Assembly (NCBI GenBank): GCA_964482395.1
Contig: CAYZXK010000069.1
Span: 1 to 22,126, forward strand
DNA: 22,126 bases
Reading direction: 5' to 3'
From: CAYZXK01 sp964482395
GTDB lineage: Bacteria; Planctomycetota; Phycisphaerae; UBA1845; Fen-1342
In this document: positions 13,820 through 22,126 of the stretch, piece after piece
Layout of the letters: every line of letters starts with the position of its first letter
Numbering within the stretch: the stretch's first letter is position 1
Position numbers and translations under genes: made by a program
The notes under the pieces: model-generated
Told to the model about the DNA's origin: nothing
Databases searched by the model: none
Seen by the model: only the letters and a program-made list of their open reading frames with translations

Positions 13820-15055
13820 ATGGCTACTGTGCTTATCGACAAGGACCGAGCCGGGCAGCCGGACACGGCAGCCCATATCGAACTGGTGGAGCGATACGCG
13901 GCCCACAACTATCACCCGCTTCCGGTGGTGGTGGCCAAGGCGGAAGGGGTTTGGGTGGAAGACGTGGACGGCAAGCGATACATGGACATGCTAGCCGCTT
14001 ACTCGGCGGTGAACTTCGGGCACCGCAACCCGGAGCTGCTGGCGGCGGCCCGGGCCCAGCTCGAACGGGTCACGCTCACTTCCCGAGCATTTCACAATGA
14101 TCAGCTTGGCCCGCTGTGTCAGGAGCTGGCCGACCTGTGCGGAATGGAGATGGTTCTGCCGATGAACACGGGGGCGGAGGGGGTGGAGACCGCGATCAAG
14201 ACCGCGCGGCGCTGGGGCTACCATTGCAAAGGAGTGCCCGAGGAGCGGGCCAAGATCATAGTTTGCCAGAACAACTTCCACGGTCGCACCACGACCATCG
14301 TGAGCTTCAGCACGGACCCGGTGGCCCGGGAAGGTTTCGGGCCCTTCACGCCGGGGTTCGAAGTGATCGAATACGGGAGCATCGAAGCCTTGGACCGGGC
14401 GGTGGACTCCGATACGGTCGCGTTCCTGGTGGAGCCGATTCAGGGAGAAGCCGGGATCATCATTCCGCCGGAAGGGTATTTGCGGCAAGTTCGCGAGCTG
14501 TGCAGCCGGGAGAACATCCTGCTGATCGCGGACGAGATTCAGTCTGGGTTGGGCCGCACGGGTTACACGTTCGCCTGCCAGCATGAGGGGGTGAAACCGG
14601 ACCTATATGTGCTGGGCAAGGCCCTGGGCGGGGGGATAATGCCGATCTCGGCGGTGGTTTCCTCGCGTCAGATTCTGGGGGTGTTTTCGCCGGGCAGCCA
14701 TGGGAGCACCTTCGGCGGCAATCCGTTGGCTTGCGCCATCGCCCGGAAGGTGATTGAGATCCTGCGTACCGGCAAATACCAGGAGAACGCCCGGCAACTG
14801 GGTCAGTACCTGCACCAGCGACTGTGCGAAATCCGGACCGACAAGGTAAAGGAGATTCGGGCTCGGGGGCTGTGGGTGGGGATCGAGTTTCATCCGCAGG
14901 CCGGCACTGCCCGGAAGTACTGCGAGGAGCTGATGGAGCTGGGCGTGCTGTGCAAAGACACCCATGCTCAGACCATGCGGCTGGCGCCGCCGCTGTGCAT
15001 CACCCGGGACGAGCTGGACTGGGCGTTGGAGCGTCTGCGCAAGGTGTTGAGCTGA
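13820..15055 (+). CDS. rocD: Ornithine--oxo-acid aminotransferase
   Basis: PLP enzyme that converts ornithine and 2-oxoglutarate to glutamate semialdehyde and glutamate, in arginine/ornithine breakdown or proline supply. The 411-residue product has the family length and the class III fold. It contains YAAHNYHPLPVVVAKAEG (26-43), the typical OAT opening, NTGAEGVETAIKTARRW (116-132), NNFHGRT, VEPIQGEAGI, LLIADEIQSGLGRTG (234-248, Asp238 binding the PLP ring) and LGKALGGG with the Schiff-base Lys267. The GLGRTG and NTGAEGVE segments favour OAT over acetylornithine or 4-aminobutyrate enzymes. ATG 13820 has AGAGGA (13807-13812) 7 nt upstream; the longer reading from 13592 overlaps kdsA and is not needed. 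It is divergent from kdsA, with no arginase nearby. Confidence 0.93.
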   Translation: MATVLIDKDRAGQPDTAAHIELVERYAAHNYHPLPVVVAKAEGVWVEDVDGKRYMDMLAAYSAVNFGHRNPELLAAARAQLERVTLTSRAFHNDQLGPLCQELADLCGMEMVLPMNTGAEGVETAIKTARRWGYHCKGVPEERAKIIVCQNNFHGRTTTIVSFSTDPVAREGFGPFTPGFEVIEYGSIEALDRAVDSDTVAFLVEPIQGEAGIIIPPEGYLRQVRELCSRENILLIADEIQSGLGRTGYTFACQHEGVKPDLYVLGKALGGGIMPISAVVSSRQILGVFSPGSHGSTFGGNPLACAIARKVIEILRTGKYQENARQLGQYLHQRLCEIRTDKVKEIRARGLWVGIEFHPQAGTARKYCEELMELGVLCKDTHAQTMRLAPPLCITRDELDWALERLRKVLS

Positions 15056-15185
15056 TATTCGCTCCGTGCGGGGGCTGGCACCACCGACGAGCCGGGTCCG
15101 AGCGCCGCCCGCCGCGGCGCGGGAGTGCCCTTGGGGCCCGGAAAACGCCGATGGCGGGCGCGGAGCGGGCGGGGATCGCAGCCGT

Positions 15186-16451
15186 TCACGGTCCGATCAG
15201 TGCGGCCAGCGCTCGAGCGTATTGTCGCAGCACCGGCCAACCGCAGCCAGCCGGATCCATGATGATGGTCACGCCGATGCAGAACCAGTGGAACGTTGCC
15301 GCCCGTGCCACCACTGCGGCCAGGGCACGCATTGGGCCGGTTTGTCCTGGCCAGGCGGCCGGCCGCCGTCTGCCAATGCACAGGTCGCGAATCCACAGAT
15401 ACGCGGCCATCGTAAGACCGGCCCACAGCCCCCAGGCCAGGCACCGCGGCTGAAGACCGTGAAGCAGGCCGCAGTAGACGAAGGTGAGCCCGACGTTCAG
15501 GTACTTGTGACGCCGGGCCCCGCCCAATGGGATGTACACGTAGTCGCGCAGCCAGAGTGAAAGAGTGACGTTCCAACGCCGCCACAGGTCGCGCGGGCTG
15601 GCTGCCAGCAATGGAAAGTGGAAATTCTCGGACCCCCGCACGCCGAACACCCGGGACACGCCCAGTTGAATGCTGGCGAAGCTGCTTTCCGACAGGTAAA
15701 GCACCAGGCCAGGCAGATGGATCAGCAGCAAGAGCTGCGGCGTGGACAGGTCTTCGGGACGGGAGTAGGCGGCCAGCGGATATCGGCGCAGGTGGTCCGG
15801 GAGTGAGTCGGCGAAGGCGCTGGCCAGGGCGGAGGCGAGCGCCAGCCCGCCGATACCCACGCCGGACCGGACCAGACCGCGGGCCGCGTCCTGCCAGCTC
15901 CAATTGGTCCTCGCCTGTCGAAGGTGGGAGATGAAACTGTAGCCGCGCTCGATGGGGCCGTGTCGAAACTGCGGGAAATAGAGCATGTAGGCCAGGTAGT
16001 CGGCCAGCGGCATTCTGGTCTGGCCGGGGCGGGTTCGATCGACGAGGTAGCTGAGCAGTCGGAAGAAAGTCAGGCCGATGCCGCTGAAAAGGACGAAGAC
16101 GCCGGCCCGATCGCTGGGACGGATGGTCGAGGTTCCGAAGTCGGCCACGGCGGGCAGGTAGAAGCAGGCGAAATAGCCGGCATGGCAAGCCAGCACCGCG
16201 CCAAAGAGAGTCGCCCCGCGCCAACGCTGGATCCGGGCCACCGCTTCGGCCAGTCCGTAGCCCAGGAGGATGGCGGCCAGCAGTCCGGCCGCCAGCAGCG
16301 GTCCAGCAACCAAAATCAGCAGGCCGGCGCTGCATCCGAGGAAAAACAGGCTCGTTCGCTTGGGAGGGAAAAGAAGGAAAAGCGGGAGGAAGATCAGGAA
16401 GAGCAGGGCGGGCAGGGCGGAAGGCTGAATCGGGCGGAGAGCCTGGAGCAT
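15186..16451 (-). CDS. MBOAT-family O-acyltransferase (AlgI/DltB-like)
   Basis: A polytopic membrane enzyme of 421 residues in the MBOAT family, which moves acyl groups onto extracellular polymers or lipids. It starts with several hydrophobic helices (ALLFLIFLPLFLLF near 15-28). It has the family segments LSYLVDRTR (133-141), YLAYMLYFPQFRHGPIER (152-169), FHFPLLAASPRDLWRRWN (277-294), SLWLRDYVYIPLGG (298-311) and GLLHG with the presumed catalytic His331. This resembles the alginate-acetylation AlgI group, but no AlgX/AlgJ- or DltD-like partner is visible, so the substrate is unknown. ATG 16451 has a weak ribosome site. It lies 101 bp downstream of rpoD on the same strand and might receive its transcripts. 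Another long frame on the same strand (14968-16464) is a shadow of it. Confidence 0.9.
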   Translation of the reverse strand: MLQALRPIQPSALPALLFLIFLPLFLLFPPKRTSLFFLGCSAGLLILVAGPLLAAGLLAAILLGYGLAEAVARIQRWRGATLFGAVLACHAGYFACFYLPAVADFGTSTIRPSDRAGVFVLFSGIGLTFFRLLSYLVDRTRPGQTRMPLADYLAYMLYFPQFRHGPIERGYSFISHLRQARTNWSWQDAARGLVRSGVGIGGLALASALASAFADSLPDHLRRYPLAAYSRPEDLSTPQLLLLIHLPGLVLYLSESSFASIQLGVSRVFGVRGSENFHFPLLAASPRDLWRRWNVTLSLWLRDYVYIPLGGARRHKYLNVGLTFVYCGLLHGLQPRCLAWGLWAGLTMAAYLWIRDLCIGRRRPAAWPGQTGPMRALAAVVARAATFHWFCIGVTIIMDPAGCGWPVLRQYARALAALIGP

Positions 16452-16552
16452 GTACCGATGGCACCAGCCGACGACCTGAATCGCACCGATGGCTGAGCCG
16501 GAAAGTCCGCGCCGCCGGTCGGGGCCCGCTTCCCGCGGTCAGACCGGCCGGA

Positions 16553-18259
16553 TCACTCGGGTCCCGCGGTCGGCGAGCTGCTGCTACGCATGGCTTCCAG
16601 GAAGCCCTCGAGCTTGCGGGCCCGCACCGGATGCTGCAACTTGCGGATGGCCTTGGCCTCGACCTGTCGGACGCGTTCCCGGGTCACTTTGAAGATTCGG
16701 CCGACTTCCTCGAGCGTGTAGGTATATCCGTCGCCGATGCCGTAGCGGAGCTTGATGATCTCCCGCTCCCGGTAGGTGAGGGTCTTGAGCACCGCCTCGA
16801 TGCGATCTTTGAGCATGTCGCTGCTGGCGCTGACGGCCGGGGACTCGGCCTTCTCATCTTCGATGAAGTCGCCGAAGTAGGAATCTTCGCTTTCGCCCAC
16901 CGGCCGGTCCAGCGAGATGGGATGGCGGCTGATTTTCATCACCCGGCGGGCCTCGGAGACCGGCATCTTGGCCTCGCGGGCAATCTCCTCGATGGTCGGC
17001 TCGCGCCGCAGCTCCTGAAGCAGCCGCTTGCTGATGTTGCGCAGCTTGCTCATGGTCTCGATCATGTGGACCGGGATGCGGATGGTGCGAGCGTGGTCGG
17101 CGATCGCCCGGGTGATGGCCTGACGAATCCACCAGGTGGCATAGGTGCTGAACTTGTAGCCCCGCCGATATTCGTATTTGTCCACCGCCCGCATCAGACC
17201 GGTGTTGCCTTCCTGAATGATGTCCAGGAAGCTCAGGCCGCGGTTGCGGTACTTCTTGGCGATGGAAACCACCAGCCGCAGATTCCCGCCGGCCAGTTTC
17301 CGCTTGGCGTCCTCATACTCCCCGAAGACCTTTTGAGCCTCGTTGATCCGCCAGCGCAGGTCCTCCGGGGTCTCCATCACCAGGTCAATCAGCCCGGAGA
17401 GCTCTTCCTTCATGGCCGCGGCCTCTTCCGGCAGCAGCGATTTTCCGCGGGTCTTCAGCTCTTCCTGCAAGGCCTCCATTTTCTGGCATATTGAGGCCAG
17501 CTTGCGCATCATGGGGGTGATGCGGCTGGTGCGGAGGGAAAGCTCCTCCAGGAGCGTGACCGCCCGACGACGGCGCTGATTGATCCGCTCCTGGGCGGCT
17601 TTGCGGGCGGCCGCCGGCGCCCGGCTGTCGCGAACCAGGCTCCAGTCGGCGCGGTTCAATTCCAGCAGCTTCTGCACGGTGGCCAAGTTGGCCGGCAACC
17701 GCTTGATGATCGTGCTCTTAGCCATGCTCTCGGTGGTGGAGATCTTCATGGTGCGGTCAAAAGGCATCCGGCCATCAGCCACCGCCTGCATGGTTTCGAC
17801 GGTCTGGGCCATGCAGTAGTCGTTCTCCAGCACGCGTCGCCGAAAGGCCATCCGGGTCAGCTCAATCTTCTTGGCCAGCCCGATTTCCTGGTCGCGGGTG
17901 AGCAGCGGGATCTCGCCCATCTGGGTGAGGTACATTCGCACCGGATCGTCCACCCGGCGCGCTGTGGCATCGGCCAGATCGACGTCGACGATCTCATCCA
18001 GCGGTTCGATGCCCTCTAGAGTGGTGCCGCGTTTGCGTTCGGCGTCCCGGAGCTTGTCCGCCTCGATCTCGTCGATCATCTGGATGCCGCTGTGCTCGAT
18101 GCGATTGAGCACGCTCTCCAGCTTCTCCGGGGAGATCGCCTCGTCAGGCAGACTCTCGTTGAGCTCCTCCCACGTCAGATACTTACGAGCTTTGCCCTTC
18201 TCAATCAGCTCGTTGACGCACTGTTCGATCGGATCGATGTCAGGCTGAACTGCTGCCAT
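16553..18259 (-). CDS. rpoD: Primary RNA polymerase sigma factor (sigma-70)
   Basis: The housekeeping sigma factor, which directs RNA polymerase to -10/-35 promoters. The 568-residue product has a short region 1.1 (about 7-66), region 1.2 (DDPVRMYLTQMGEIPLLTRDQEIGLA, 104-129), a long charged non-conserved spacer (about 145-315), region 2 (NLRLVVSIAKKYRNRGLSFLDIIQ then GYKFSTYATWWIRQAITRAI, 326-386), region 3 (404-470) and region 4 (TLTYREREIIKLRYGIGD to VTRERVRQVEAKAIRKL, 494-541). ATG 18259 has GGAG 7 nt upstream; the frame is open for 90 more codons upstream, but those overlap dnaG. The dnaG-rpoD order matches the classic macromolecular-synthesis operon, here without rpsU visible. The promoters called in this window are of the class it would read. 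Confidence 0.96.
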   Translation of the reverse strand: MAAVQPDIDPIEQCVNELIEKGKARKYLTWEELNESLPDEAISPEKLESVLNRIEHSGIQMIDEIEADKLRDAERKRGTTLEGIEPLDEIVDVDLADATARRVDDPVRMYLTQMGEIPLLTRDQEIGLAKKIELTRMAFRRRVLENDYCMAQTVETMQAVADGRMPFDRTMKISTTESMAKSTIIKRLPANLATVQKLLELNRADWSLVRDSRAPAAARKAAQERINQRRRRAVTLLEELSLRTSRITPMMRKLASICQKMEALQEELKTRGKSLLPEEAAAMKEELSGLIDLVMETPEDLRWRINEAQKVFGEYEDAKRKLAGGNLRLVVSIAKKYRNRGLSFLDIIQEGNTGLMRAVDKYEYRRGYKFSTYATWWIRQAITRAIADHARTIRIPVHMIETMSKLRNISKRLLQELRREPTIEEIAREAKMPVSEARRVMKISRHPISLDRPVGESEDSYFGDFIEDEKAESPAVSASSDMLKDRIEAVLKTLTYREREIIKLRYGIGDGYTYTLEEVGRIFKVTRERVRQVEAKAIRKLQHPVRARKLEGFLEAMRSSSSPTAGPE

Positions 18260-18386
18260 CGGCAATCTCCGTCCACTACCTGGTCGGCGCTGGCTGGTCG
18301 CAGCACCGTCCGCATTTCCCACTCCCGTCGGCCGCCGGCCAAGCCGGCTGCTATGGACGCGCTGGGGTCCATCATCACGGCCCCGA

Positions 18387-20216
18387 TCAGGATGCCGGCG
18401 TATAGGGCACGCCCCGGCGTCGATCGGGCGACAGCAGCGAGTCCCGCTTTCGGGCCGCCTCGCACAGTAAGCGGAAGGTCGCCTCGTCCTCGCCTCCGGA
18501 GGTCCGCAGACCGTCCCGGAGCTGCCCAAGCCTCAATAAGTCCAACTCGGAGGCCAGCCGCTGCCGAGCCACCGAGAACGCGGCCTCACCCGGCTCCAAA
18601 CCCTCCGACCGGGCACGCACCCGGTCGACCAACTCGCACAGGGCGCCCCGCTCGCAACGCGCAATCACGTCGCCCAATGAGTATTCACCAACCTCTCCGC
18701 GAAGTTCAAGCAACAGTCCGTATAGCTCTCGCCAAGTCTCAGAACGTTCCGCGCCGGCTTGAACCGTCGGGTCGGCCCACTGCCAGCACGCGGGTGCCTG
18801 AATCAGAAGTCCGAGAACCGTTTCCATCGCGGTGACCAGGCCGGCAGACAGTCCACGTAGGGTGGTCTCATAAGATGAGACTGGGCCGCCGTTTAGTGAT
18901 GGGCCGGCCGACGGGCGCCGCACCAGACGTTTCTGCGCGGTAAGCAGCTCGAACACCTCTTCCGGCGGAACGCCCAGCAGCTCGCTCAACCGCCCGATCA
19001 GCAGGTCTTGCTGGATCGGGTCGACGCCACCGCAGGCTGCGGCTGCGGCCACGAAACGTATAAACTCCTCAATGGCCGTCCTACGTCCCCGCCAATCACC
19101 GGCCGCGAAACCGCTAACTGTCTGTGCCCACTTGAATTCTAGCGCGTCCACCGCACGCTGCAAGTGGGTCCGAAAACCGTCCGGCCCCGCATTCAAAACG
19201 TAATCCGCCGGATCCTGCCCCGCAGGCAAACGTACCACCCGGGTCTGACAACGGCTGGAGAGCGCGACCTCCACCGCGCGGTTGGCCGCTTTGAGCCCCG
19301 CGTTATCGGCATCGAAGCAAAGGTAGAGCGTGCCAGCCAGGGGCTGGAGCAGCTTGACCTGGGCGTCGGACAACGCCGTCCCGAGCGTTGCCACCACGTT
19401 CTGAATGCCGAACTGGCTCAGCATGACCGCGTCCAGGTAGCCTTCCACGATGATAGCCGCGTCTTCAGCCTGGATCGCGCTGCGGGCCCAGTTCAGACCG
19501 TATAGCACCCGCGACTTGCTGAACAGAACCGTCTCGGGCGAGTTGAGGTACTTGGCGGGGTCGTCCCCCAGGGTGCGTCCACCGAAGGCGATCGGCCGGC
19601 CCAGCGGGTCCATGATCGGGAAGATCAGGCGATTGCGAAAACGATCGTAACTTTTTCCCGCTTCGTTGCTTACGACCAGCCCGGCATGATGCAGGGCCTC
19701 GATTGGCAAGCCGGCTTTCCTGGCTGCGGTCAACAAGCCATCCCAGGCGTCGGTCGCAAAGCCGAGGCCGAAATTCGTCACCGTTTCTGCCTTCAGCCCT
19801 CGGCTCAGGGCGTAGTCGCGCGCCCGACGGCCGCTGGGTGCGGCAAGATTCGCCTGGAAGTACGTCTGAGCCCAGGTCACCACCGCCCGGATGCGCTCCC
19901 GGAGCTGTGCGGCGCGTGGTTGACTCGGCGACAGGTTAAAATCGATGCCGACTCGGCGAGCCAGAATCGAAAGGGCTTCCCGAAAGCTGACGCGTTCATA
20001 AAGCTGCACGAAGCGGATCGCGTCGCCGCCGGCTCCGCAGGCCCAGCACTTGAAGATTCGCTTAGAGGGGCTTACCGACAATGAGGGATGGCGATCGGCG
20101 TGGAATGGGCAGAGTCCCAGGTAGTCTTTGCCCTTGCGGGTCAGTTGGACGCGCTCGCCGACCACCTCCACGATATCGACGGCTTCTAAGACTTTGTCCT
20201 TGAGAGAGTTATCCAT
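18387..20216 (-). CDS. dnaG: DNA primase DnaG
   Basis: Makes the RNA primers for DNA replication and binds DnaB helicase through its C-terminus. The 609-residue product has a CHC2 zinc-binding domain with Cys36, His39, Cys57 and Cys60 in the C-x2-H-x17-C-x2-C spacing. Next come the RNA-polymerase basic motif (AKYLNSPETVLFSKSRVLYGL, 221-241) and the TOPRIM core with EGYLD (258-262) and the DAD metal residues (302-304). A variable C-terminal helical domain follows. ATG 20216 opens with MDNSLKDKVLEAVDIVEVVG, the usual family N-terminus; its ribosome site is weak. Open frame continues 82 codons upstream but contains no conserved sequence. It is the first gene of the dnaG-rpoD transcript, with a 127-bp gap to rpoD. 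Confidence 0.96.
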   Translation of the reverse strand: MDNSLKDKVLEAVDIVEVVGERVQLTRKGKDYLGLCPFHADRHPSLSVSPSKRIFKCWACGAGGDAIRFVQLYERVSFREALSILARRVGIDFNLSPSQPRAAQLRERIRAVVTWAQTYFQANLAAPSGRRARDYALSRGLKAETVTNFGLGFATDAWDGLLTAARKAGLPIEALHHAGLVVSNEAGKSYDRFRNRLIFPIMDPLGRPIAFGGRTLGDDPAKYLNSPETVLFSKSRVLYGLNWARSAIQAEDAAIIVEGYLDAVMLSQFGIQNVVATLGTALSDAQVKLLQPLAGTLYLCFDADNAGLKAANRAVEVALSSRCQTRVVRLPAGQDPADYVLNAGPDGFRTHLQRAVDALEFKWAQTVSGFAAGDWRGRRTAIEEFIRFVAAAAACGGVDPIQQDLLIGRLSELLGVPPEEVFELLTAQKRLVRRPSAGPSLNGGPVSSYETTLRGLSAGLVTAMETVLGLLIQAPACWQWADPTVQAGAERSETWRELYGLLLELRGEVGEYSLGDVIARCERGALCELVDRVRARSEGLEPGEAAFSVARQRLASELDLLRLGQLRDGLRTSGGEDEATFRLLCEAARKRDSLLSPDRRRGVPYTPAS

Positions 20217-20315
20217 CAAGAACCGGGTGTCACCTGCGGGCTCCTGTCTCGCCACCCAACTGCGACCGCCGCGCCAGACGCCCGCCGTGAGGCATACGCG
20301 AACTTGAATTGCGCT

Positions 20316-20344
20316 AGTATAACCCAAAAACCGCCGACAGTCAA
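20316..20344 (-). promoter_or_regulatory. Strong sigma-70-type promoter for dnaG-rpoD
   Basis: On the - strand: TTGACT (complement of 20339-20344), a 17-nt spacer and TATACT (complement of 20316-20321), one mismatch to consensus in each box. This is the best promoter match in the window. The start would be near 20309, giving a leader of about 93 nt to the dnaG ATG. Confidence 0.75.
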
Positions 20345-20379
20345 TTTTTTCAGACCCGGGCGTTACCGGGCACATTTCA

Positions 20380-20393
20380 GGTAAGATCTTACC
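20380..20393. promoter_or_regulatory. Perfect 14-bp palindrome, candidate operator
   Basis: GGTAAGATCTTACC is an exact palindrome, centred about 42 bp upstream of the dnaG -35 box and before the divergent glycosyltransferase gene. It is a plausible dimeric regulator site. The bound protein is unknown. Confidence 0.4.
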
Positions 20394-20571
20394 GGACGGG
20401 CCCTTGCGGCAGGATCCGCAGCCGCAGCGCATTTTCCGGGAGCGCTTGCGAGTCCGGACCAAGCCAGAACGACGCCGCTTGCTGGAGACCAGGTTGCTCG
20501 CTACAAAGCTCGTGCACGGCTGCCCTCTGCCGCATTCTGACCAGCCAGTGACACCAGCGGAACATGGTTCT

Positions 20572-22113
20572 GTGGCCAGCGACGCCGTCTACCACAATCC
20601 CGCGCCCGCCGTGGCCGGGCGCGGACGCCGGCCGGCAAGGTTTCAGCCGACCGTTTGTCGACTGGCGGCTTTGCTAATGCTTCTAGGGGGGATCATGCTG
20701 CGGGCGTACCTGGTTTGGGTAGCTCCTCGGCATTCGTTCCTGTGGGACCATGTTCAGCTAATGGCCTGGGCGGAGTGGGTATGTCAGTACGGCCCGACGT
20801 CGGCGTACAACGTTCCCGACAATCACCTGGTGAACGTCGCCTTGCCGTGGCGTGGCCGCGGCCGGACAACGGTCGAACCACAGCCGAGCCTCAACTCGTT
20901 CAATTACCCGCCACTTTCGGCCTACCTGCTGTGGCTCCAGGGGCAGCTATGGCGGGCATTAGACGGTGAGGTGCTCACTCGGCCGATCCCGGCCGAGCTG
21001 GCCAGGTTCGCCGAGCCTGGGCAGGAAGTGGTCCGATCGCGGGTGGTGAACACGGTCAGGTCGCGGGCGGCGGGTGCAGCCGCACCGGTGCTGTGCGACC
21101 TCCTAATGGCCTGGGGAGTGGCCCGGCTGGTGCGACTGCTCCGGGCCAGGCCCTGGGGTTGGCCGGAAACGATTGCATTCGGCCTGATGCTCCTGGGGCC
21201 GCCCATGGCTTTGAATTCGGCGTATTGGACCCAGTTGGATTCCTGTCTGACCTGCTTGCTGGTTGGAACGGTTTACTTCCTGGCAGCGGGGCGGCCAGCT
21301 TGGGCTGGGGTTTGCTACGGAGCAGCCCTGATGACCAAGGCTCAAGCACTCTTGCTGCTGCTGGTAGTGGCCCTGGCGGCCGCCGGCTCGCTGGCCCGAC
21401 GGAGGACCGGACAGCGGCCAGCAGGCCTGTGGGAGCTGGCTTTGGCGACAGTCTTGACGGTTGCGGCCATCACTGCCCCGCAGGCGATAGCTGATTGGAG
21501 GAATCCCAATTACGGCAGTGTACGGTGGTTCCATCGGTCTTACGTGGTGCCGATCGGGCAGCAACACGCCTTTACGACGCTCAAAGCCTTCAACATATGG
21601 TGGCTGGACTTCTTGAATCAGCGGCAAAACGCCCCCGCCCTGGACCCGCGCGGCCAGAGCCTCTTCGGGTGGAGCAAGGAAACGATCAGCCGGGTGGCCT
21701 TGCTGGCCGGGCTTGCGATCGGAGCCGGGTTGTGTCTGCGGCGGTGGCATTGGGAGACGGAGGGCTGGGTGGCCTATGCCTTCTTGGCCTTGCTGGCCGG
21801 CTTCCTGCTGCCGACCCGGGTGCACGAGCGGTTCATCGAGTACTGCCTCCCGTTTGCGGTTGCCAGCGGGATGGTCTTTCGGCGCTGGCTGGTGCTGGTT
21901 GTAACACTGTTTTTGGTGGGCAGTTACGAAATGACCTGGTTTCTGTGGCTGGCGCCGGCGGATTGCGGCCCAGATGCCCCGGCTTACTCGCCGGGAGCTG
22001 CTCGTTGGTCCTTGATCCTCGCGCTTCTGACCCTGGGCAGCTTCCTGTACGCCCTGGCCGCGCTGCTGCCACGCCGCAATTCGGCCACCCCCGGCAGCGG
22101 TAGAACATTATGA
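20572..22113 (+). CDS. GT-C-type polytopic glycosyltransferase (mannosyltransferase-like)
   Basis: An integral membrane protein with about ten hydrophobic segments, 513 residues from GTG 20572. It looks like the polyprenyl-phosphate-sugar-using GT-C superfamily. The first external loop carries an acidic motif (LWDHVQLMAWAEW, after TM1 at about 28-48). Then come SFNYPPLSAYLLW, YWTQLDSCLTCLLVG (compare the WGQxDS pattern of related enzymes), LMTKAQALLLLL and RVHERFIEYCLPFA, all typical of ALG6/PIG-M-like or GT87-like transferases. The sugar and acceptor are unknown. The start is uncertain: the frame opens at TTG 20404, but conserved sequence begins only around residue 20 of the GTG version, and neither start has a strong ribosome site. 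The stop overlaps a possible ATG at 22110. Confidence 0.8.
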   Translation: MASDAVYHNPAPAVAGRGRRPARFQPTVCRLAALLMLLGGIMLRAYLVWVAPRHSFLWDHVQLMAWAEWVCQYGPTSAYNVPDNHLVNVALPWRGRGRTTVEPQPSLNSFNYPPLSAYLLWLQGQLWRALDGEVLTRPIPAELARFAEPGQEVVRSRVVNTVRSRAAGAAAPVLCDLLMAWGVARLVRLLRARPWGWPETIAFGLMLLGPPMALNSAYWTQLDSCLTCLLVGTVYFLAAGRPAWAGVCYGAALMTKAQALLLLLVVALAAAGSLARRRTGQRPAGLWELALATVLTVAAITAPQAIADWRNPNYGSVRWFHRSYVVPIGQQHAFTTLKAFNIWWLDFLNQRQNAPALDPRGQSLFGWSKETISRVALLAGLAIGAGLCLRRWHWETEGWVAYAFLALLAGFLLPTRVHERFIEYCLPFAVASGMVFRRWLVLVVTLFLVGSYEMTWFLWLAPADCGPDAPAYSPGAARWSLILALLTLGSFLYALAALLPRRNSATPGSGRTL

Positions 22114-22126
22114 CGCCAGCCGACGC
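22110..22126 (+). CDS. Possible start of next gene (cut by window edge)
   Basis: ATG at 22110 overlaps the glycosyltransferase TGA as ATGA, a common coupling arrangement, and reads M-T-P-A-D before the sequence ends. No clear ribosome site is seen and nothing can be said of its product. Confidence 0.3.

Larger units (their letters stand above)
20217..20571. other. Divergent regulatory region between dnaG and the GT-C gene
   Basis: About 355 bp. It contains the dnaG promoter (20316-20344), a perfect 14-bp palindrome (20380-20393) and, from 20404, a + strand open frame that is in phase with the glycosyltransferase but Arg-rich and without recognisable features. This frame may be untranslated leader or a basic N-terminal extension. 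Confidence 0.45.

Noticed and set aside
13541..13915. N-terminal extension of kdsA in the 400-codon frame
   Set aside because: The added residues are Pro/Cys-rich and unlike the family, overlap the rocD start region, and GTG 13540 gives a normal-length enzyme with all metal ligands.
14968..16464. 498-codon - strand frame overlapping the MBOAT gene
   Set aside because: Same strand but another phase; very Arg/Pro-rich. The MBOAT frame has all the family motifs and the membrane helices.

Overview
The window is a GC-rich stretch of bacterial chromosome, densely packed with housekeeping genes on both strands. KdsA (a KDO-lipid enzyme), FliM, heterodimeric class I fumarase, ATP-dependent PEP carboxykinase and a dnaG-rpoD pair indicate a flagellated Gram-negative bacterium. 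The gene mix and the style of the intergenic DNA make Planctomycetota (perhaps Phycisphaerae) my best guess. That is inference; no rRNA is present to fix it.

Layout, left to right. (1) 2-789, + strand: the 3' end of thiL (thiamine-phosphate kinase), overlapped by tsaE (tRNA t6A synthesis). (2) 929-1546, - strand: a GNAT acetyltransferase. (3) 1839-4887, + strand: a clear sigma-70-type promoter, then a class I aspartate/aromatic-type aminotransferase and pckA, separated by a nested inverted repeat. (4) 5163-6886, + strand: a promoter and the two fumarase subunits. Regions 3 and 4 together supply oxaloacetate/PEP/fumarate/malate interconversion. (5) 7279-8977, - strand: thiC under a TPP riboswitch with its own promoter; both the ThiC protein (an insertion near residue 48) and the riboswitch (a large P5 extension) look atypical.

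(6) 9153-11292, + strand: a compact phage-derived cassette. It holds the N-terminal part of a Mu gp29-like (DUF935) portal protein, which reads in frame into a small beta-rich protein, then a 101-aa protein, a lipoprotein, a textbook intrinsic terminator and a two-helix holin-like membrane protein. No terminase, capsid, tail or integrase gene accompanies it. This is the least ordinary part of the window: either a degraded prophage or a retained minimal module.

(7) 11416-13540, - strand: fliM and kdsA (metal-dependent type). (8) 13820-15055, + strand: ornithine aminotransferase (rocD). (9) 15186-20344, - strand: transcribed in the order dnaG, rpoD, MBOAT O-acyltransferase, from a near-consensus promoter upstream of dnaG. 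(10) 20572-22113, + strand: a GT-C-type membrane glycosyltransferase, divergent from dnaG across a region with a perfect 14-bp palindrome. Its stop codon overlaps a possible start of the next gene at the window edge.

I saw no rRNA or tRNA gene, CRISPR array, insertion sequence or integrase.
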